From: an uncultured Thiocystis sp. | GTDB lineage: Bacteria > Pseudomonadota > Gammaproteobacteria > Chromatiales > Chromatiaceae | Assembly (NCBI RefSeq): GCF_903866365.1 | Contig: NZ_CAIPNF010000036.1 | Coordinates: 1-50,435 of the forward strand | Direction: 5' to 3' | Length of the DNA: 50,435 nucleotides | In this document: positions 27,019 to 35,331 of the stretch, piece after piece | Layout of the letters: every line of letters begins with the position of its first letter | Position numbering within the stretch: position 1 is the stretch's first letter | Made by a program: the position numbers and the translations under genes | Notes under the pieces: model-generated | What the model was told of the DNA's origin: nothing | What the model saw: only the letters and a program-made list of their open reading frames with translations | The model's database searches: none

Positions 27019-27437
27019 GAAAACTCCTGAAACCAGCCTAACCCATTCATTAGTCATGGGGCCGGTCTAGGCGAAAAAGAGGGGGCGTTCGAGGTGATGC
27101 CTGAGAGAACGAGAGGATTCAGCCGCGAGACGACGCATCGACCGGATGATGCGAAGCCGTCAGTGTAATCGCTCGCTGGATGAAAAGCTAGTTGCCTGAT
27201 CGATATTTGTTCTTTAGTAAGGATCCGCAACGTTCAAGCGGTCCGGAGACATGACGAAAACGTAATGACCGACAAGCATTCAAGCAAATGAGATTGTCCG
27301 TTCACCCGTCGGCAAGCCTGGAGCGAACGGAAAACCCTTACACATGAAAACTTTACGTGACGGATACCACCGCAACATTCACTGGTATCGTAGAGATAAC
27401 TAATGATGAAGCGGCGTTTCAGCACACGCAAATAACA
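27019..27437 (-). other. Intergenic region upstream of rhlE and downstream of the H-NS gene
   Basis: No gene is supported in these 419 bp. It would provide the rhlE promoter and leader and the end of the H-NS transcript. Visible items are GATACCA/TGGTATC (27363-27369 and 27383-27389, 13-base loop), which could end the H-NS transcript, and a TACACT -10-like hexamer on the minus strand around 27160, without a convincing -35. AT content is higher at 27190-27430. A short antisense frame (27234-27431) lacks a ribosome binding site and similarity. Confidence 0.45.
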
Positions 27438-27842
27438 TTAGCCTTCAATGGCCTGAAGCGAATTTGCCTTGAATGCCACACGATCCGCCTTGGACCCTGG
27501 ATCGTAACCTTGTTCCTGCATCTTCTGCTTCATCCAGCCGGGTAAAACACCGCGCACATAAATATTATCGGCATTATCCGGATCGACATAACGGGTATAC
27601 TGACGATCGCTGACGAGCTTCCGCGCCGCCCCCATGCCACGTCGGCGCTTCGGCGCCACCAACGGTAATATTTCTTCGAATCGATAGCCGTTCTTTTCGA
27701 TGATATTCCTGATCTGTTGAATAACATCGTCTTTACCCTCCTGGCGACGAACTTCCAGGATTCGATTCAGCTCCGCCTGCTTGGTCTCGGCTTCCTCAAG
27801 CTGGCGTCTGATCTCATCAACGCTAAGGTCAGCGTACTCCAC
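27438..27842 (-). CDS. H-NS family nucleoid-associated protein with atypical DNA-binding loop
   Basis: The 134-residue protein has an N-terminal coiled coil (about 3-45; YADLSVDEIRRQLEEAETKQ) for oligomerisation. A linker with a basic patch (PKRRRGMGAARK) follows, then a C-terminal domain with YVDPDNADNIYVRGVLPGWM. The usual AT-hook-like loop is (Q/R)GR followed by P-x-W; here it is RGVLPGW, so the second arginine is replaced. I chose the GTG at 27842 because GGAGG stands 8 bases before it. An in-frame ATG 13 codons upstream has no ribosome binding site. Members in purple bacteria (for example HvrA in Rhodobacter) act on photosynthesis genes; that role here would be inference. Its own promoter region is AT-rich, as for many H-NS genes. 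Confidence 0.85.
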   Translation of the reverse strand: MEYADLSVDEIRRQLEEAETKQAELNRILEVRRQEGKDDVIQQIRNIIEKNGYRFEEILPLVAPKRRRGMGAARKLVSDRQYTRYVDPDNADNIYVRGVLPGWMKQKMQEQGYDPGSKADRVAFKANSLQAIEG

Positions 27843-27915
27843 GTGCGATACCTCCAATACTTGCGATAAATCATGTTTCAACTGTACGCCGGCAGAAATG
27901 ACCGCGCGTATTTAT

Positions 27916-27943
27916 AATTTATGCAATTCTTAATAAATGTCAA
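27916..27943 (-). promoter_or_regulatory. Sigma70-like promoter of the H-NS gene
   Basis: On the minus strand a perfect TTGACA (27943-27938) is followed after 16 bp by TAAATT (27921-27916), or after 18 bp by AATTAT. The surrounding 60 bp are strongly AT-rich. The leader would be about 65 nt to the GTG start. Confidence 0.6.
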
Positions 27944-28043
27944 GAAGCCTATTTCAATATTTTGAAGTCACAGGATCTGCGCGCCGGCTTGAAAGCCGTT
28001 TAATGAGCCAGGATTTCTGCTTTGTCAAATTGGCGAGCCGCCC

Positions 28044-29069
28044 TTAATCGGGATTCCGTTGTGTGAGGAACATCGCATCCCCATAGCTAAAGAAGCGATA
28101 ACGCTCGGCAACCGCATGACGATAGGCGCTCATCATCGGCTCATAACCTGCAAACGCGGCAACCAGCATTAATAAGGTCGACTCGGGCAGATGAAAATTC
28201 GTCACCAAGGCATCGACGACCCGAAAGCGGTAGCCAGGACGAATGAATAGCCTGCTGTCGCCCCGGTAGGGCTTGAGTTGACCGCTGGCGGCGGCCGTTT
28301 CCAGACTTCGAACGCTCGTCGTTCCCACTGCCACGATCCGTCCACCCAACTGACGCGCCAACTCGACCCGCTCGCATAGCGTCTCATCCACCTCCAGCCA
28401 TTCGGCATGCATTTCATGGTGGTCCAGATCATCCACTCGAACCGGCTGAAAGGTTCCCGCGCCAACGTGAAGCGTGACTTCTGCCCGGCCGATGCCGATT
28501 TCGCCCAATCCTTGCAACATGGCGGCATCGAAATGCAGCCCCGCGGTCGGGGCCGCGACCGCCCCCTCGCGACTGGCATACAGCGTTTGATACCGCGCCT
28601 CGTCGGCGACATCGTCCGGGCGCTGAATGTAGGGCGGCAGGGGAATATGGCCATCCTTGGCCATGATCTCGGCAAAGGTTGCGTCGCGCGCGCGCAGCCG
28701 GAAAAGTTCGCCTTCGCGCAGCATAACCGTCAGGCATGCCCCGCCGGTCAATGTGATCGATGAACCAGGTTGCGGCGACTTGCTCGCGCGGACATGAGCC
28801 AGCGCCTCGTCAGGCTCCAGCAAACGCTCGACCAGGATTTCCACCTGCCCGCCGGTCGCCTTGCGCCCGAACAGTCGGGCGCGCATGACACGGGTATTGT
28901 TGAAAACGAGCAGGTCGTTTGGCCGCAGCAGACGTGGCAGATCGGCGAATCTCCGGTCACATGGCTCCCCCCCCTCCAGGGTCAACAGTCGCGCTCCGCC
29001 GCGCTCGGCGAGCGGACGCTGGGCAATCAACTCGGGTGGGAGGTCATAGCGAAAATCGGAACGGCGCAT
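28044..29069 (-). CDS. queA: S-adenosylmethionine:tRNA ribosyltransferase-isomerase QueA
   Basis: QueA transfers the ribosyl group of SAM to 7-aminomethyl-7-deazaguanine in tRNA, forming epoxyqueuosine in the queuosine pathway. The 341-residue protein starts at the ATG at 29069 ([20 protein letters not shown]), the family N-terminus. Nine codons further upstream are open but unlike the family. Conserved segments include [44 protein letters not shown], and [10 protein letters not shown] near the C-terminus. It ends SYGDAMF, as usual. Its neighbour namZ is transcribed away from it across 165 bp. tgt, the usual partner, is not in the window. Confidence 0.95.
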   Translation of the reverse strand: MRRSDFRYDLPPELIAQRPLAERGGARLLTLEGGEPCDRRFADLPRLLRPNDLLVFNNTRVMRARLFGRKATGGQVEILVERLLEPDEALAHVRASKSPQPGSSITLTGGACLTVMLREGELFRLRARDATFAEIMAKDGHIPLPPYIQRPDDVADEARYQTLYASREGAVAAPTAGLHFDAAMLQGLGEIGIGRAEVTLHVGAGTFQPVRVDDLDHHEMHAEWLEVDETLCERVELARQLGGRIVAVGTTSVRSLETAAASGQLKPYRGDSRLFIRPGYRFRVVDALVTNFHLPESTLLMLVAAFAGYEPMMSAYRHAVAERYRFFSYGDAMFLTQRNPD

Positions 29070-29234
29070 CGAATTAAACCGCGCCCAGCATGGCATTCAT
29101 GATTGATGCATCTTGAAATCGCTGATAACTCTGGATATGAACCGCGGTGACGCCCGACCTGGCATGCGGCTTCGCGACTGATTTCAGACTATCATGCCTG
29201 GCCTGCCGCACGCCCCGACTGAGGTTCGTTCCCT

Positions 29235-30446
29235 ATGATAAAACTCGGCATTGACCGCCTGCTGGAAATTCCTGATCTGCGTAAACCCCTTTGGGGCCAG
29301 CGCGTTGCATTCCTGGGCCATCCCGCCTCGGTGACCGGGTCGGGCATGCACAGTCTGGATGCGCTCATGACCTTGGGCGAACTGAAAATCGTGGCGGCTT
29401 TTGGCCCACAACACGGCATGCGCGGCGACAAACAGGACAACATGGTCGAAACCCCCGATGCGTTCGACCGGCGCCATGGCATTCCCGTCTACAGTCTCTA
29501 CGGCCATGTACGGTATCCGACCGCGGACATGCTCGACAGTTTCGACGTACTCCTAGTCGATCTCCAGGACATCGGTACCCGTATCTATACCTATGTGACG
29601 ACGCTGGGCTATCTTATCGCGGCCTGCGCCGCGGCGGGCAAGAGTCTTTGGGTGCTTGATCGCCCTAACCCGGCCGGGCGCCCGATCGAGGGCAGTATCC
29701 TCCAGCCGGGCTGGGAAAGCTTCGTTGGCGCGGGCCCGCTGATCATGCGCCATGGCCTGACGTTCGGCGAATTGGCCAAATGGTTCGTCGCCGCGCGCGG
29801 TCACACGCTCGATCTCCATCTGGTCGCGATGGAGGGTTATCGCCCCGCCGAGGCCCCCGGTTTTGGCTGGCCGGTTATGGAACTGTCCTGGATCAATCCC
29901 AGCCCCAACGCCTCCAGCCTGAACATGGCCCGCTGTTTTCCGGGTACCGTCCTCCTGGAAGGCACCACCCTCTCCGAAGGCCGCGGCACCACGACAGCGC
30001 TGGAACTCGCTGGCGCGCCCGACTTGGATTTCGAGCGGATTCTCCAGCGGATGCGGAACCTGTGGCCAGCCTGGACCGAAGGCGCCTTGATCCGCCCCTG
30101 CTGGTTCGAGCCGACCTTCCACAAACATGCCGGTCAGCTTTGCTCGGGGCTCCAGATCCATACCGACAACGCGGGCTATCGACACGAGCGATTCCGCCCC
30201 TATCGACTGATTGCGCTGCTGCTCAAGTGCCTGCGCCTGGAGTACCCGGATTATCCGCTCTGGCGCGACTTTCACTACGAATACGAGACCGAGCGGCTGG
30301 CCATCGACCTGCTCGCCGGCGGCACCTTTCTGCGCGAGTGGATCGATGACCCGGAAGGCGGACCGGGCGACCTGGAGCGACGCCTGCTTGCCGACGAGGA
30401 ACGCTGGACCGCGATCAGCGCGCCGCTCAGGATCTACGCGGGGTAA
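29235..30446 (+). CDS. namZ: Exo-beta-N-acetylmuramidase NamZ-type (DUF1343, GH171)
   Basis: The 403-residue protein belongs to the DUF1343/YbbC family; characterised members (NamZ) remove terminal N-acetylmuramic acid from peptidoglycan fragments. Family segments are GHPASVTGSG, FGPQHGMRGDKQDNM, VDLQDIGTRIYTY, LDRPNPAGRPIEGSI, NPSPNASSLNMARCFPGTVLLEGTTLSEGRGTT, and GLQIHTDN. No signal peptide is present, so action on imported muropeptides in the cytoplasm is more likely than on the wall. The gene starts 165 bp from queA in the opposite direction. Its last 20 bases overlap the end of the convergent sensor kinase gene. The ribosome binding site is weak. No other cell-wall recycling genes are nearby. 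Confidence 0.87.
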   Translation: MIKLGIDRLLEIPDLRKPLWGQRVAFLGHPASVTGSGMHSLDALMTLGELKIVAAFGPQHGMRGDKQDNMVETPDAFDRRHGIPVYSLYGHVRYPTADMLDSFDVLLVDLQDIGTRIYTYVTTLGYLIAACAAAGKSLWVLDRPNPAGRPIEGSILQPGWESFVGAGPLIMRHGLTFGELAKWFVAARGHTLDLHLVAMEGYRPAEAPGFGWPVMELSWINPSPNASSLNMARCFPGTVLLEGTTLSEGRGTTTALELAGAPDLDFERILQRMRNLWPAWTEGALIRPCWFEPTFHKHAGQLCSGLQIHTDNAGYRHERFRPYRLIALLLKCLRLEYPDYPLWRDFHYEYETERLAIDLLAGGTFLREWIDDPEGGPGDLERRLLADEERWTAISAPLRIYAG

Positions 30447-31881
30447 TTCGCCCGTCCATCGCGGCTTTTCCCAGACTGAAGCTCAGCGTTACCCGCAGAC
30501 CGGGTTGATTGTCAGACAGATCGATGGTCGCGTGATGAAGCTGCGCCACGGCATGCACCAGACTCAGCCCGAGTCCGTTGCCCAGTGTCGAACGGCTCCC
30601 GTCGCCCCGAAAAAAACGGCGGAAGACCAACTGGCGTAGCTGACTCGGAATGCCCGGGCCATTGTCGGCCACGACGACCCGAGCGCGCAGAAAATCGGAG
30701 CCAACCGATAGGATGATGTCGCCACGGGAGTGCGTATATTTGATGGCGTTATCCACCAGATTCGTGAGCGCCTGAAACAACAGGTCACGGTCGCCAACGA
30801 TCCATGCCGTTCCGAACGCCCGGTACTCCAGACGTTGTTCCCGCTCGCTGGCAACTGGCTCGTAGAGTTCCGCCACGTCACCCACCAGCGCGGTCAGATC
30901 GAGCGGCGCGAAGGCGGCGCGGCGGCTACCGGATTCGATGCGGGCGATCCGCAGCAGGGCGTTGAAGGTAGCGAGCATCTCGTCGGCATCGGCGAGGGCC
31001 TCTTCCGCGAGCGTGCGCGCGGCCCCCGCGTCCGGCAATTCCACGCCCAGGATTTCGAGCTTGTTGCGCATCCGGGTGAGTGGCGTGCGCAGATCATGGG
31101 CGATATTGTCCGAGACTTGCCGGACTCCTGCCATGAGCGTCTCGATACGCTCCAGCATCCGGTTAAGACTGATCGCCAGCTGATCGAAATCGTCCCCGCT
31201 GCCGTTTAAGCGAATCCGCCGCGAGAGGTCGCCCTCCATGATCTCCCGACTGGTCTGATTGATCGCCTCCAGCCGCCGCACCAGGCTGGCACTCATCAGC
31301 CAACTCCCCAGCAATGCCATGGCGGCGGTGATGGCGAGACCCCAGGACAGCGCATTGATGATGAGCGCGCGGGTGGCCTCCAGATCCCGGACATCGCGCC
31401 CGACGAGCAGACGCAACCCTCCGCGCAGCAGAAAAACCTGCGCGCGCGCCTCGTGCTCCTCGGTTTGGTCGGGACCGCGCTCGCGCAGACGAAAACGCAT
31501 CCAGCCCTCGGCATCCGGAAGTTCGGAAGGCCAGCGGTCCAGATTACCCAGGATGCGCTCGAGTTTGTCGTCCACCAGCAGATAGACGCTGGAACCTGCT
31601 GGATCGAGCGCCACCTGTTTAGCAATCAGCGTGGTGAGACCGTTCAAACCACGCTGGTGGTACTGTTCGGCGAGACCACGGATCTCGGCGTCAATGGTGG
31701 CCGTCGCCTGGCGATCCATATATCCCGCCGTCGACCAGTAGATGAACCCGAGCAGGATCGCCACCGAGACCCCAAGCAGGAAGACATAGAGCAGGGCCAG
31801 CCGGAAGGTCGAGCTACGGAGTGGAGGGGCGCGTCTGCACAGTTCGGCCCAGGCTCCGGAACCCAGCCCGGCCCACTTCAT
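30427..31881 (-). CDS. Membrane sensor histidine kinase (HAMP, HisKA, HATPase)
   Basis: The 484-residue sensor has TM1 (about 25-50), a periplasmic domain of about 120 residues, TM2 (about 176-200), HAMP (200-255), HisKA with phospho-acceptor His262 (SDNIAHDLRTPLTRMRN), and HATPase. The HATPase shows N box LVDNAIKYT, G1 VVADNGPGIP and G2 GNGLGLSL. The start ATG at 31881 overlaps the response regulator stop (ATGA), so the two are coupled. A longer upstream frame falls within the regulator gene and is rejected. The domain plan resembles QseC/CpxA-type kinases, but the input domain is not recognised. The stop lies 20 bases inside the 3' end of namZ. The neighbouring exported DUF protein may be a target. 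Confidence 0.92.
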   Translation of the reverse strand: MKWAGLGSGAWAELCRRAPPLRSSTFRLALLYVFLLGVSVAILLGFIYWSTAGYMDRQATATIDAEIRGLAEQYHQRGLNGLTTLIAKQVALDPAGSSVYLLVDDKLERILGNLDRWPSELPDAEGWMRFRLRERGPDQTEEHEARAQVFLLRGGLRLLVGRDVRDLEATRALIINALSWGLAITAAMALLGSWLMSASLVRRLEAINQTSREIMEGDLSRRIRLNGSGDDFDQLAISLNRMLERIETLMAGVRQVSDNIAHDLRTPLTRMRNKLEILGVELPDAGAARTLAEEALADADEMLATFNALLRIARIESGSRRAAFAPLDLTALVGDVAELYEPVASEREQRLEYRAFGTAWIVGDRDLLFQALTNLVDNAIKYTHSRGDIILSVGSDFLRARVVVADNGPGIPSQLRQLVFRRFFRGDGSRSTLGNGLGLSLVHAVAQLHHATIDLSDNQPGLRVTLSFSLGKAAMDGRITPRRS

Positions 31882-32552
31882 GGCACGCCAAGCAGATAGC
31901 CCGCGCCACGCACGGTCTGCAACAGCGAGGGGTCGAAATCCCTGTCGATCTTGCCACGCAGACGACTGATATGGACATCGATGACGTTGGTCTGGGGATC
32001 GAAGCGATAATCCCAAACCTGTTCGAGCAACATGGTGCGGGTGACCACCTGCCCGGTGTTGCGCATCAGATATTCGAGCAGGCGGAATTCGCGGGGCTGA
32101 AGCTGAATCGACGTTCCCGCGCGACTGACCTCGCGCTTGAGCAGATCCATCTCCAGATCGGCGACGCGCAGACGGGTCTCGGGTGCCTCGGCGGACCCAC
32201 GACGCAGGAGCGCCTCAAGGCGGGCGTGGAGTTCGGAGAAGGCAAAGGGTTTGATCAGATAATCGTCGCCGCCCGCGTGCAGACCCTCGACCCGATCTTC
32301 CACCTCGCCGAGTGCGCTCAGAAACAACACCGGAGTTCGATTGCCCGCGGCGCGCAGAGTGCGGACGATACCGAGCCCATCCAGGCCCGGCAGCATCCGA
32401 TCGACGATGAGAATGTCATAGTCGATGCTTGCGGCGGCCAGCAGGCCCTCGCGGCCATCCACGAGATGATCGACCACGAAGGCCACTTCCACCAGCGCTT
32501 TGCGCAAATAGTCCGCCAGCTTACGGTCATCTTCGATCAATAGAATGCGCAT
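31878..32552 (-). CDS. OmpR-family response regulator
   Basis: The 224-residue regulator has a receiver domain (1-115) with acidic pocket EDD (7-9), phospho-acceptor Asp51 (ILIVDRMLPGLDG), Thr/Ser and Lys (DDYLIKPF). A winged-helix DNA-binding domain follows (about 125-222, LQPREFRLLEYLMRNTGQVVTR and YLLGVP at the end). It is the cognate partner of the overlapping kinase. Upstream of its start, TAGGAGGAA lies about 14 bases away, which is rather far for the annotated ATG. No better start was found. Two direct repeats in the upstream region (32666-32713) could be its own operator. Confidence 0.93.
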   Translation of the reverse strand: MRILLIEDDRKLADYLRKALVEVAFVVDHLVDGREGLLAAASIDYDILIVDRMLPGLDGLGIVRTLRAAGNRTPVLFLSALGEVEDRVEGLHAGGDDYLIKPFAFSELHARLEALLRRGSAEAPETRLRVADLEMDLLKREVSRAGTSIQLQPREFRLLEYLMRNTGQVVTRTMLLEQVWDYRFDPQTNVIDVHISRLRGKIDRDFDPSLLQTVRGAGYLLGVP

Positions 32553-32880
32553 CTGCGTCTGCAGTTCCTCCTACCTCACGCCGCCAATGGCACGACCACC
32601 AGAAACAAGAGTCTGTTGAGGACGCAATTCAGGCGTCAACGGAACCAGATAAATTTTAACTGAGGTTGACCGTCATCATAGTCAAGCTCCCGCGGGACGA
32701 TTGACCGTCATCAGGCATCCGGTCAACTTCTCAGACAGTATCGGGTGGCAATCCTTGCCGGAGGATTAACGGATCCTTACCGATTTGTCAGGGATCTTTC
32801 CGTGTTGCAGCCCACCGCGACGCAGAGTACCTTGATAACGCCTCGCGACCACTTAAACCCGTTGCAACGGAAACTACAAC
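32553..32880. promoter_or_regulatory. Divergent control region with 13-bp direct repeats
   Basis: This 328-bp gap lies between the response regulator (leftward) and an exported protein gene (rightward). TTGACCGTCATCA occurs twice, at 32666-32678 and 32701-32713, 35 bp apart start to start. Each begins a TTGAC...GTCAA inverted pair (spacings 10 and 16). Regular spacing near 3.3 helical turns fits binding of two dimers on nearly one face. The likely binder is the adjacent OmpR-type regulator. No gene is supported within the gap. Confidence 0.55.
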
Positions 32881-33456
32881 ATGAAACGAAGCACCTCTGG
32901 ATTGCCCCTTGCCTGCATGATGCTCTGTGCATCCGCGACCCTCGCACCCGCCGCCTTTGCCGAAACGGAGATGATCCCGGTCACGGGCTCCCTGGTGACC
33001 AGCGAACTCACGGGGACCGTGACGGTCGTCGACCTGGAGCGGCGCATGCTCACCATCCGAACGCCGGAAGGGCCGTTCGAGGTCATCCATGTCCCGGATC
33101 AGGTCACGCGCCTCGATCAGGTCAAGATCGGGAATAAACTGACCGTCAGCCAAACGGAAGCCGTCGTGGTCGACCTGCAGAAAGGCCCGAGCGCCGGATC
33201 CGTGAGCGTCACCAAGGAGACCGTCACCGAACGCGATCCAGGCCGCAAGCCTGGCGGCACGATCATCGACACGATGACCCGATCCGGACGTGTCGAGGCG
33301 GTCGACAAGGTCAATTCCAAGGTCACCGTACGCGGTCCCACACAGACGCAAACGTTCTCCGTGCGCGATCCCGCGCTGCTCAAGGAGGTCGCGGTCGGCG
33401 ACGGCGTGGTCTTGACCTACATGCGCGTCATCCGTGGCGAGGTCACATTCAAGTAG
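32881..33456 (+). CDS. Exported protein with two tandem beta-rich repeats, function unknown
   Basis: The 191-residue protein opens with a Sec signal peptide (MKRSTSGLPLACMMLCASATLAPAAFAE; cleavage expected after AFA). The mature part has two related segments of about 55 residues: one from ELTGTVTVVDLERRMLTIRT and one from RSGRVEAVDKVNSKVTVRGP. Each ends in a valine-rich strand (GNKLTVSQTEAVVV; GDGVVLTYMRV). This pattern recalls DUF5666/OB-like or CusF-like periplasmic domains, but no metal-binding residues are evident. It is transcribed from the repeat-bearing region shared with the two-component system, so regulation by that system is plausible. Confidence 0.75.
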   Translation: MKRSTSGLPLACMMLCASATLAPAAFAETEMIPVTGSLVTSELTGTVTVVDLERRMLTIRTPEGPFEVIHVPDQVTRLDQVKIGNKLTVSQTEAVVVDLQKGPSAGSVSVTKETVTERDPGRKPGGTIIDTMTRSGRVEAVDKVNSKVTVRGPTQTQTFSVRDPALLKEVAVGDGVVLTYMRVIRGEVTFK

Positions 33457-33505
33457 GGAGCGACTTGGCAAAGCGCTGGTCGACCACCAAGATCCAGGCG
33501 CGGGA

Positions 33506-33895
33506 GTGCAATACTCCCCCGCTTTATCGTTCACCTTCGAGACACATACAAGGCCCAAGCCGCTGACCACCTCCTCCACGTTTGATCGGCAATCCCCGCG
33601 ATGGGCGCCGACACTGCTGATCTTGACCATGACTTTCACGGGTTGTCAGTCAGGCCAAAGCAAACCGCAAGCCCCGCCCTGCCCCCTGGCACTAGGAATG
33701 ACCACGGAACAACTGGCATCCTGCGGTTGTTTCACAATCAGTAACCCCGGCAACTATTCGAACTCGTTGACCCAGAGCGATTCTCGCCAACAGGGCCAGA
33801 GCGTCATCATCGAGAATTATCTCTGTCCACGCGGCTCCGCCGGGCTTGCCAAAGTGGTCGTCATCAACGGCATTGCCAATGATGTTTTTGAATAG
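33506..33895 (+). CDS. Putative small lipoprotein
   Basis: The product from the GTG at 33506 is 129 residues. It contains a hydrophobic stretch, WAPTLLILTMTFTGC, that resembles a lipoprotein signal ending in a lipobox (TFTGC). The predicted mature part is about 85 residues with four further cysteines (PPCPLAL, CGCF, YLCPRGSAG). The start is uncertain. The frame is open to 33434 inside the previous gene, and the chosen GTG leaves an unusually long pre-signal region. The mature part is polar and Gln/Ser-rich with NPGNYSNSLTQSDSRQQG. I do not recognise the family. It follows the exported DUF gene on the same strand and may share its transcript. Confidence 0.5.
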   Translation: MQYSPALSFTFETHTRPKPLTTSSTFDRQSPRWAPTLLILTMTFTGCQSGQSKPQAPPCPLALGMTTEQLASCGCFTISNPGNYSNSLTQSDSRQQGQSVIIENYLCPRGSAGLAKVVVINGIANDVFE

Positions 33896-34337
33896 TGGAA
33901 ACTGAAAAAACATCTCCTTGAACAGTGTCTTTGCTGTTCGGAAAGACGACGTCAACCACCGGCCTCAGCGCCTTTCCCCCTATCGCTCCCCGGGACTCGT
34001 CCGCTGACCCAGCTCATACGCTCCCTGCCCATCCCCCCTGCTGTCCCCAACGATGATCAATGTGTGAACTCGTTTCAAGATGAACCATCAAGGCGCGGCG
34101 CGGGTTCACCAAAAATGAGCTATAGCGCACGATTTTATCGGCCATTAGTCACTAGACTTTCTCCAACGACGCTTCTTGACCACCGAGATTCCGACACAGA
34201 AATTCTTGGTAAATAATTGAATTATAATATATTTCCATGACTCGCCATGAATGACAGCGATCTGAACGCCAAAGAATGATGACAAAACAGTATCGACGCA
34301 CAAGATAAACGAGCCCAATATAAATAAAGAGGCCATC
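33896..34337 (+). other. AT-richer intergenic region upstream of rpfF
   Basis: No gene is supported in these 442 bp. The last 150 bases before rpfF are AT-rich (TTGAATTATAATATATTTCC around 34213) and contain TATAAT, but no well-spaced -35. The rpfF start has GAGG 7 bases upstream. TGTGA (34063-34067) is a CRP-like half-site without a proper second half. Base composition differs from the surrounding GC-rich genome, which fits gene acquisition. Confidence 0.4.
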
Positions 34338-35204
34338 ATGAAGACGCACACATCAGCCGCAGTCACCAGCATTGATCCCATCAGTCGTAATTATGGCCAG
34401 ATGACCACCTATTTCGACCGTAAGCATGAACTTGTGTGGTGCTATTTCAATCCAGAGGCGCGCGCTTGCTTTACACCAGAACTCTTAAAACAACTCAATG
34501 ATTGGCGAACAAGGATGCAACAGATCGCCGATGATGACGGCATCAAATATCATGTGATCGCTTCAAGGGTACCTGGCGTCTTCAACCTCGGCGGCGATCT
34601 GGATCTGTTTAGGCGCTTGGCCATCAGCGGAGACCGTGAAGGTCTCCTAGGCTATGGGAATACCTGCATCGATGTCCTATACGCCAACATCTCTCACTTC
34701 GACCGGGATGTCACAACGATCTCTTTAGTGCAAGGCGAAGCCCTCGGCGGCGGTTTCGAGTCTGCGCTCTCCAGCGAGATCATCATCGCCGAAAAGAGCG
34801 CCCGCATGGGTTTCCCCGAAATCCTGTTCAACCTGTTCCCGGGGATGGGCGCCTACAACCTGCTGGTGCGTAAGCTCAACCCGAAGCAGGCCGAGCGCAT
34901 GATACTCAGCGGAAAAATCTACACGGCCCAGGAACTCTTCGACATGGGGCTGGTGGACATACTTGTCGAGGATGGCGAGGGCGAGGAGGCCGTCTACAAC
35001 TACATCAAGCGCGAAAACCACTCCCGCAATGGCTACCGCGCACTCCGCAAGGCGCGCGACGACCTCAATCCTGTGACTTACGAGGATCTGCGACATGTAG
35101 TCGAGATCTGGGTCGATGCTGTTTTGAAGATCGACCAGCGCGATCTGCGCATGATGGAGCGGTTAGTCTCGCGCCAAAATCATCAAGCGGCGGAGGCCGC
35201 CTGA
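34338..35204 (+). CDS. rpfF: DSF-type fatty-acid signal synthase RpfF
   Basis: RpfF is a crotonase-fold enzyme that makes cis-2-unsaturated fatty acids (diffusible signal factor, DSF) from acyl-ACP by dehydration and thioester cleavage. The protein is 288 residues, almost exactly the length of Xanthomonas RpfF. The two catalytic glutamates fall at the same numbers, Glu141 (ALGGGFESALS) and Glu161 (GFPEILFNLFPGMGAY). NLGGDLDLF (83-91) forms the oxyanion-hole region. These features separate it from ordinary enoyl-CoA hydratases. It is convergent with rpfC and rpfG, the same layout as in Xanthomonas. The gene's 5' half and upstream DNA are less GC-rich than neighbours. rpfB is not seen nearby. 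Confidence 0.9.
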   Translation: MKTHTSAAVTSIDPISRNYGQMTTYFDRKHELVWCYFNPEARACFTPELLKQLNDWRTRMQQIADDDGIKYHVIASRVPGVFNLGGDLDLFRRLAISGDREGLLGYGNTCIDVLYANISHFDRDVTTISLVQGEALGGGFESALSSEIIIAEKSARMGFPEILFNLFPGMGAYNLLVRKLNPKQAERMILSGKIYTAQELFDMGLVDILVEDGEGEEAVYNYIKRENHSRNGYRALRKARDDLNPVTYEDLRHVVEIWVDAVLKIDQRDLRMMERLVSRQNHQAAEAA

Positions 35205-35311
35205 ACCGAAGCAGCCATCGTGCGTGCCTAAGGCGCAAGAGCGCGCAAACAAGCAGCCCTTCGCAACGATCTAATTTGGAAAATTTAAGCGTTTCCTTGG
35301 GCTTTTAGGCA

Positions 35312-35331
35312 GCCGAGCGCCTTCACTCGGC
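35312..35331. terminator. Hairpin at the rpfF/rpfC convergent junction
   Basis: GCCGAG (35312-35317) and CTCGGC (35326-35331) form a 6-bp GC-rich stem with an 8-base loop, followed on the plus strand by GGTTGTTTC. It overlaps the last codons of rpfC. The T content is low on both sides, so function as a terminator is only probable. Confidence 0.4.

Noticed and set aside
27234-27431. 65-codon frame in the rhlE/H-NS spacer
   Set aside because: No ribosome binding site, no recognisable domain, and unlike surrounding codon usage.
34063-34080. CRP/Clp site upstream of rpfF
   Set aside because: TGTGA is present, but the second half (TTCAA) does not match TCACA. A single half-site is expected by chance.
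34145-34381. Possible small hydrophobic protein on the minus strand upstream of rpfF
   Set aside because: It starts inside the rpfF 5' end, has no ribosome binding site, and covers the AT-rich promoter region where hydrophobic codons arise by chance.
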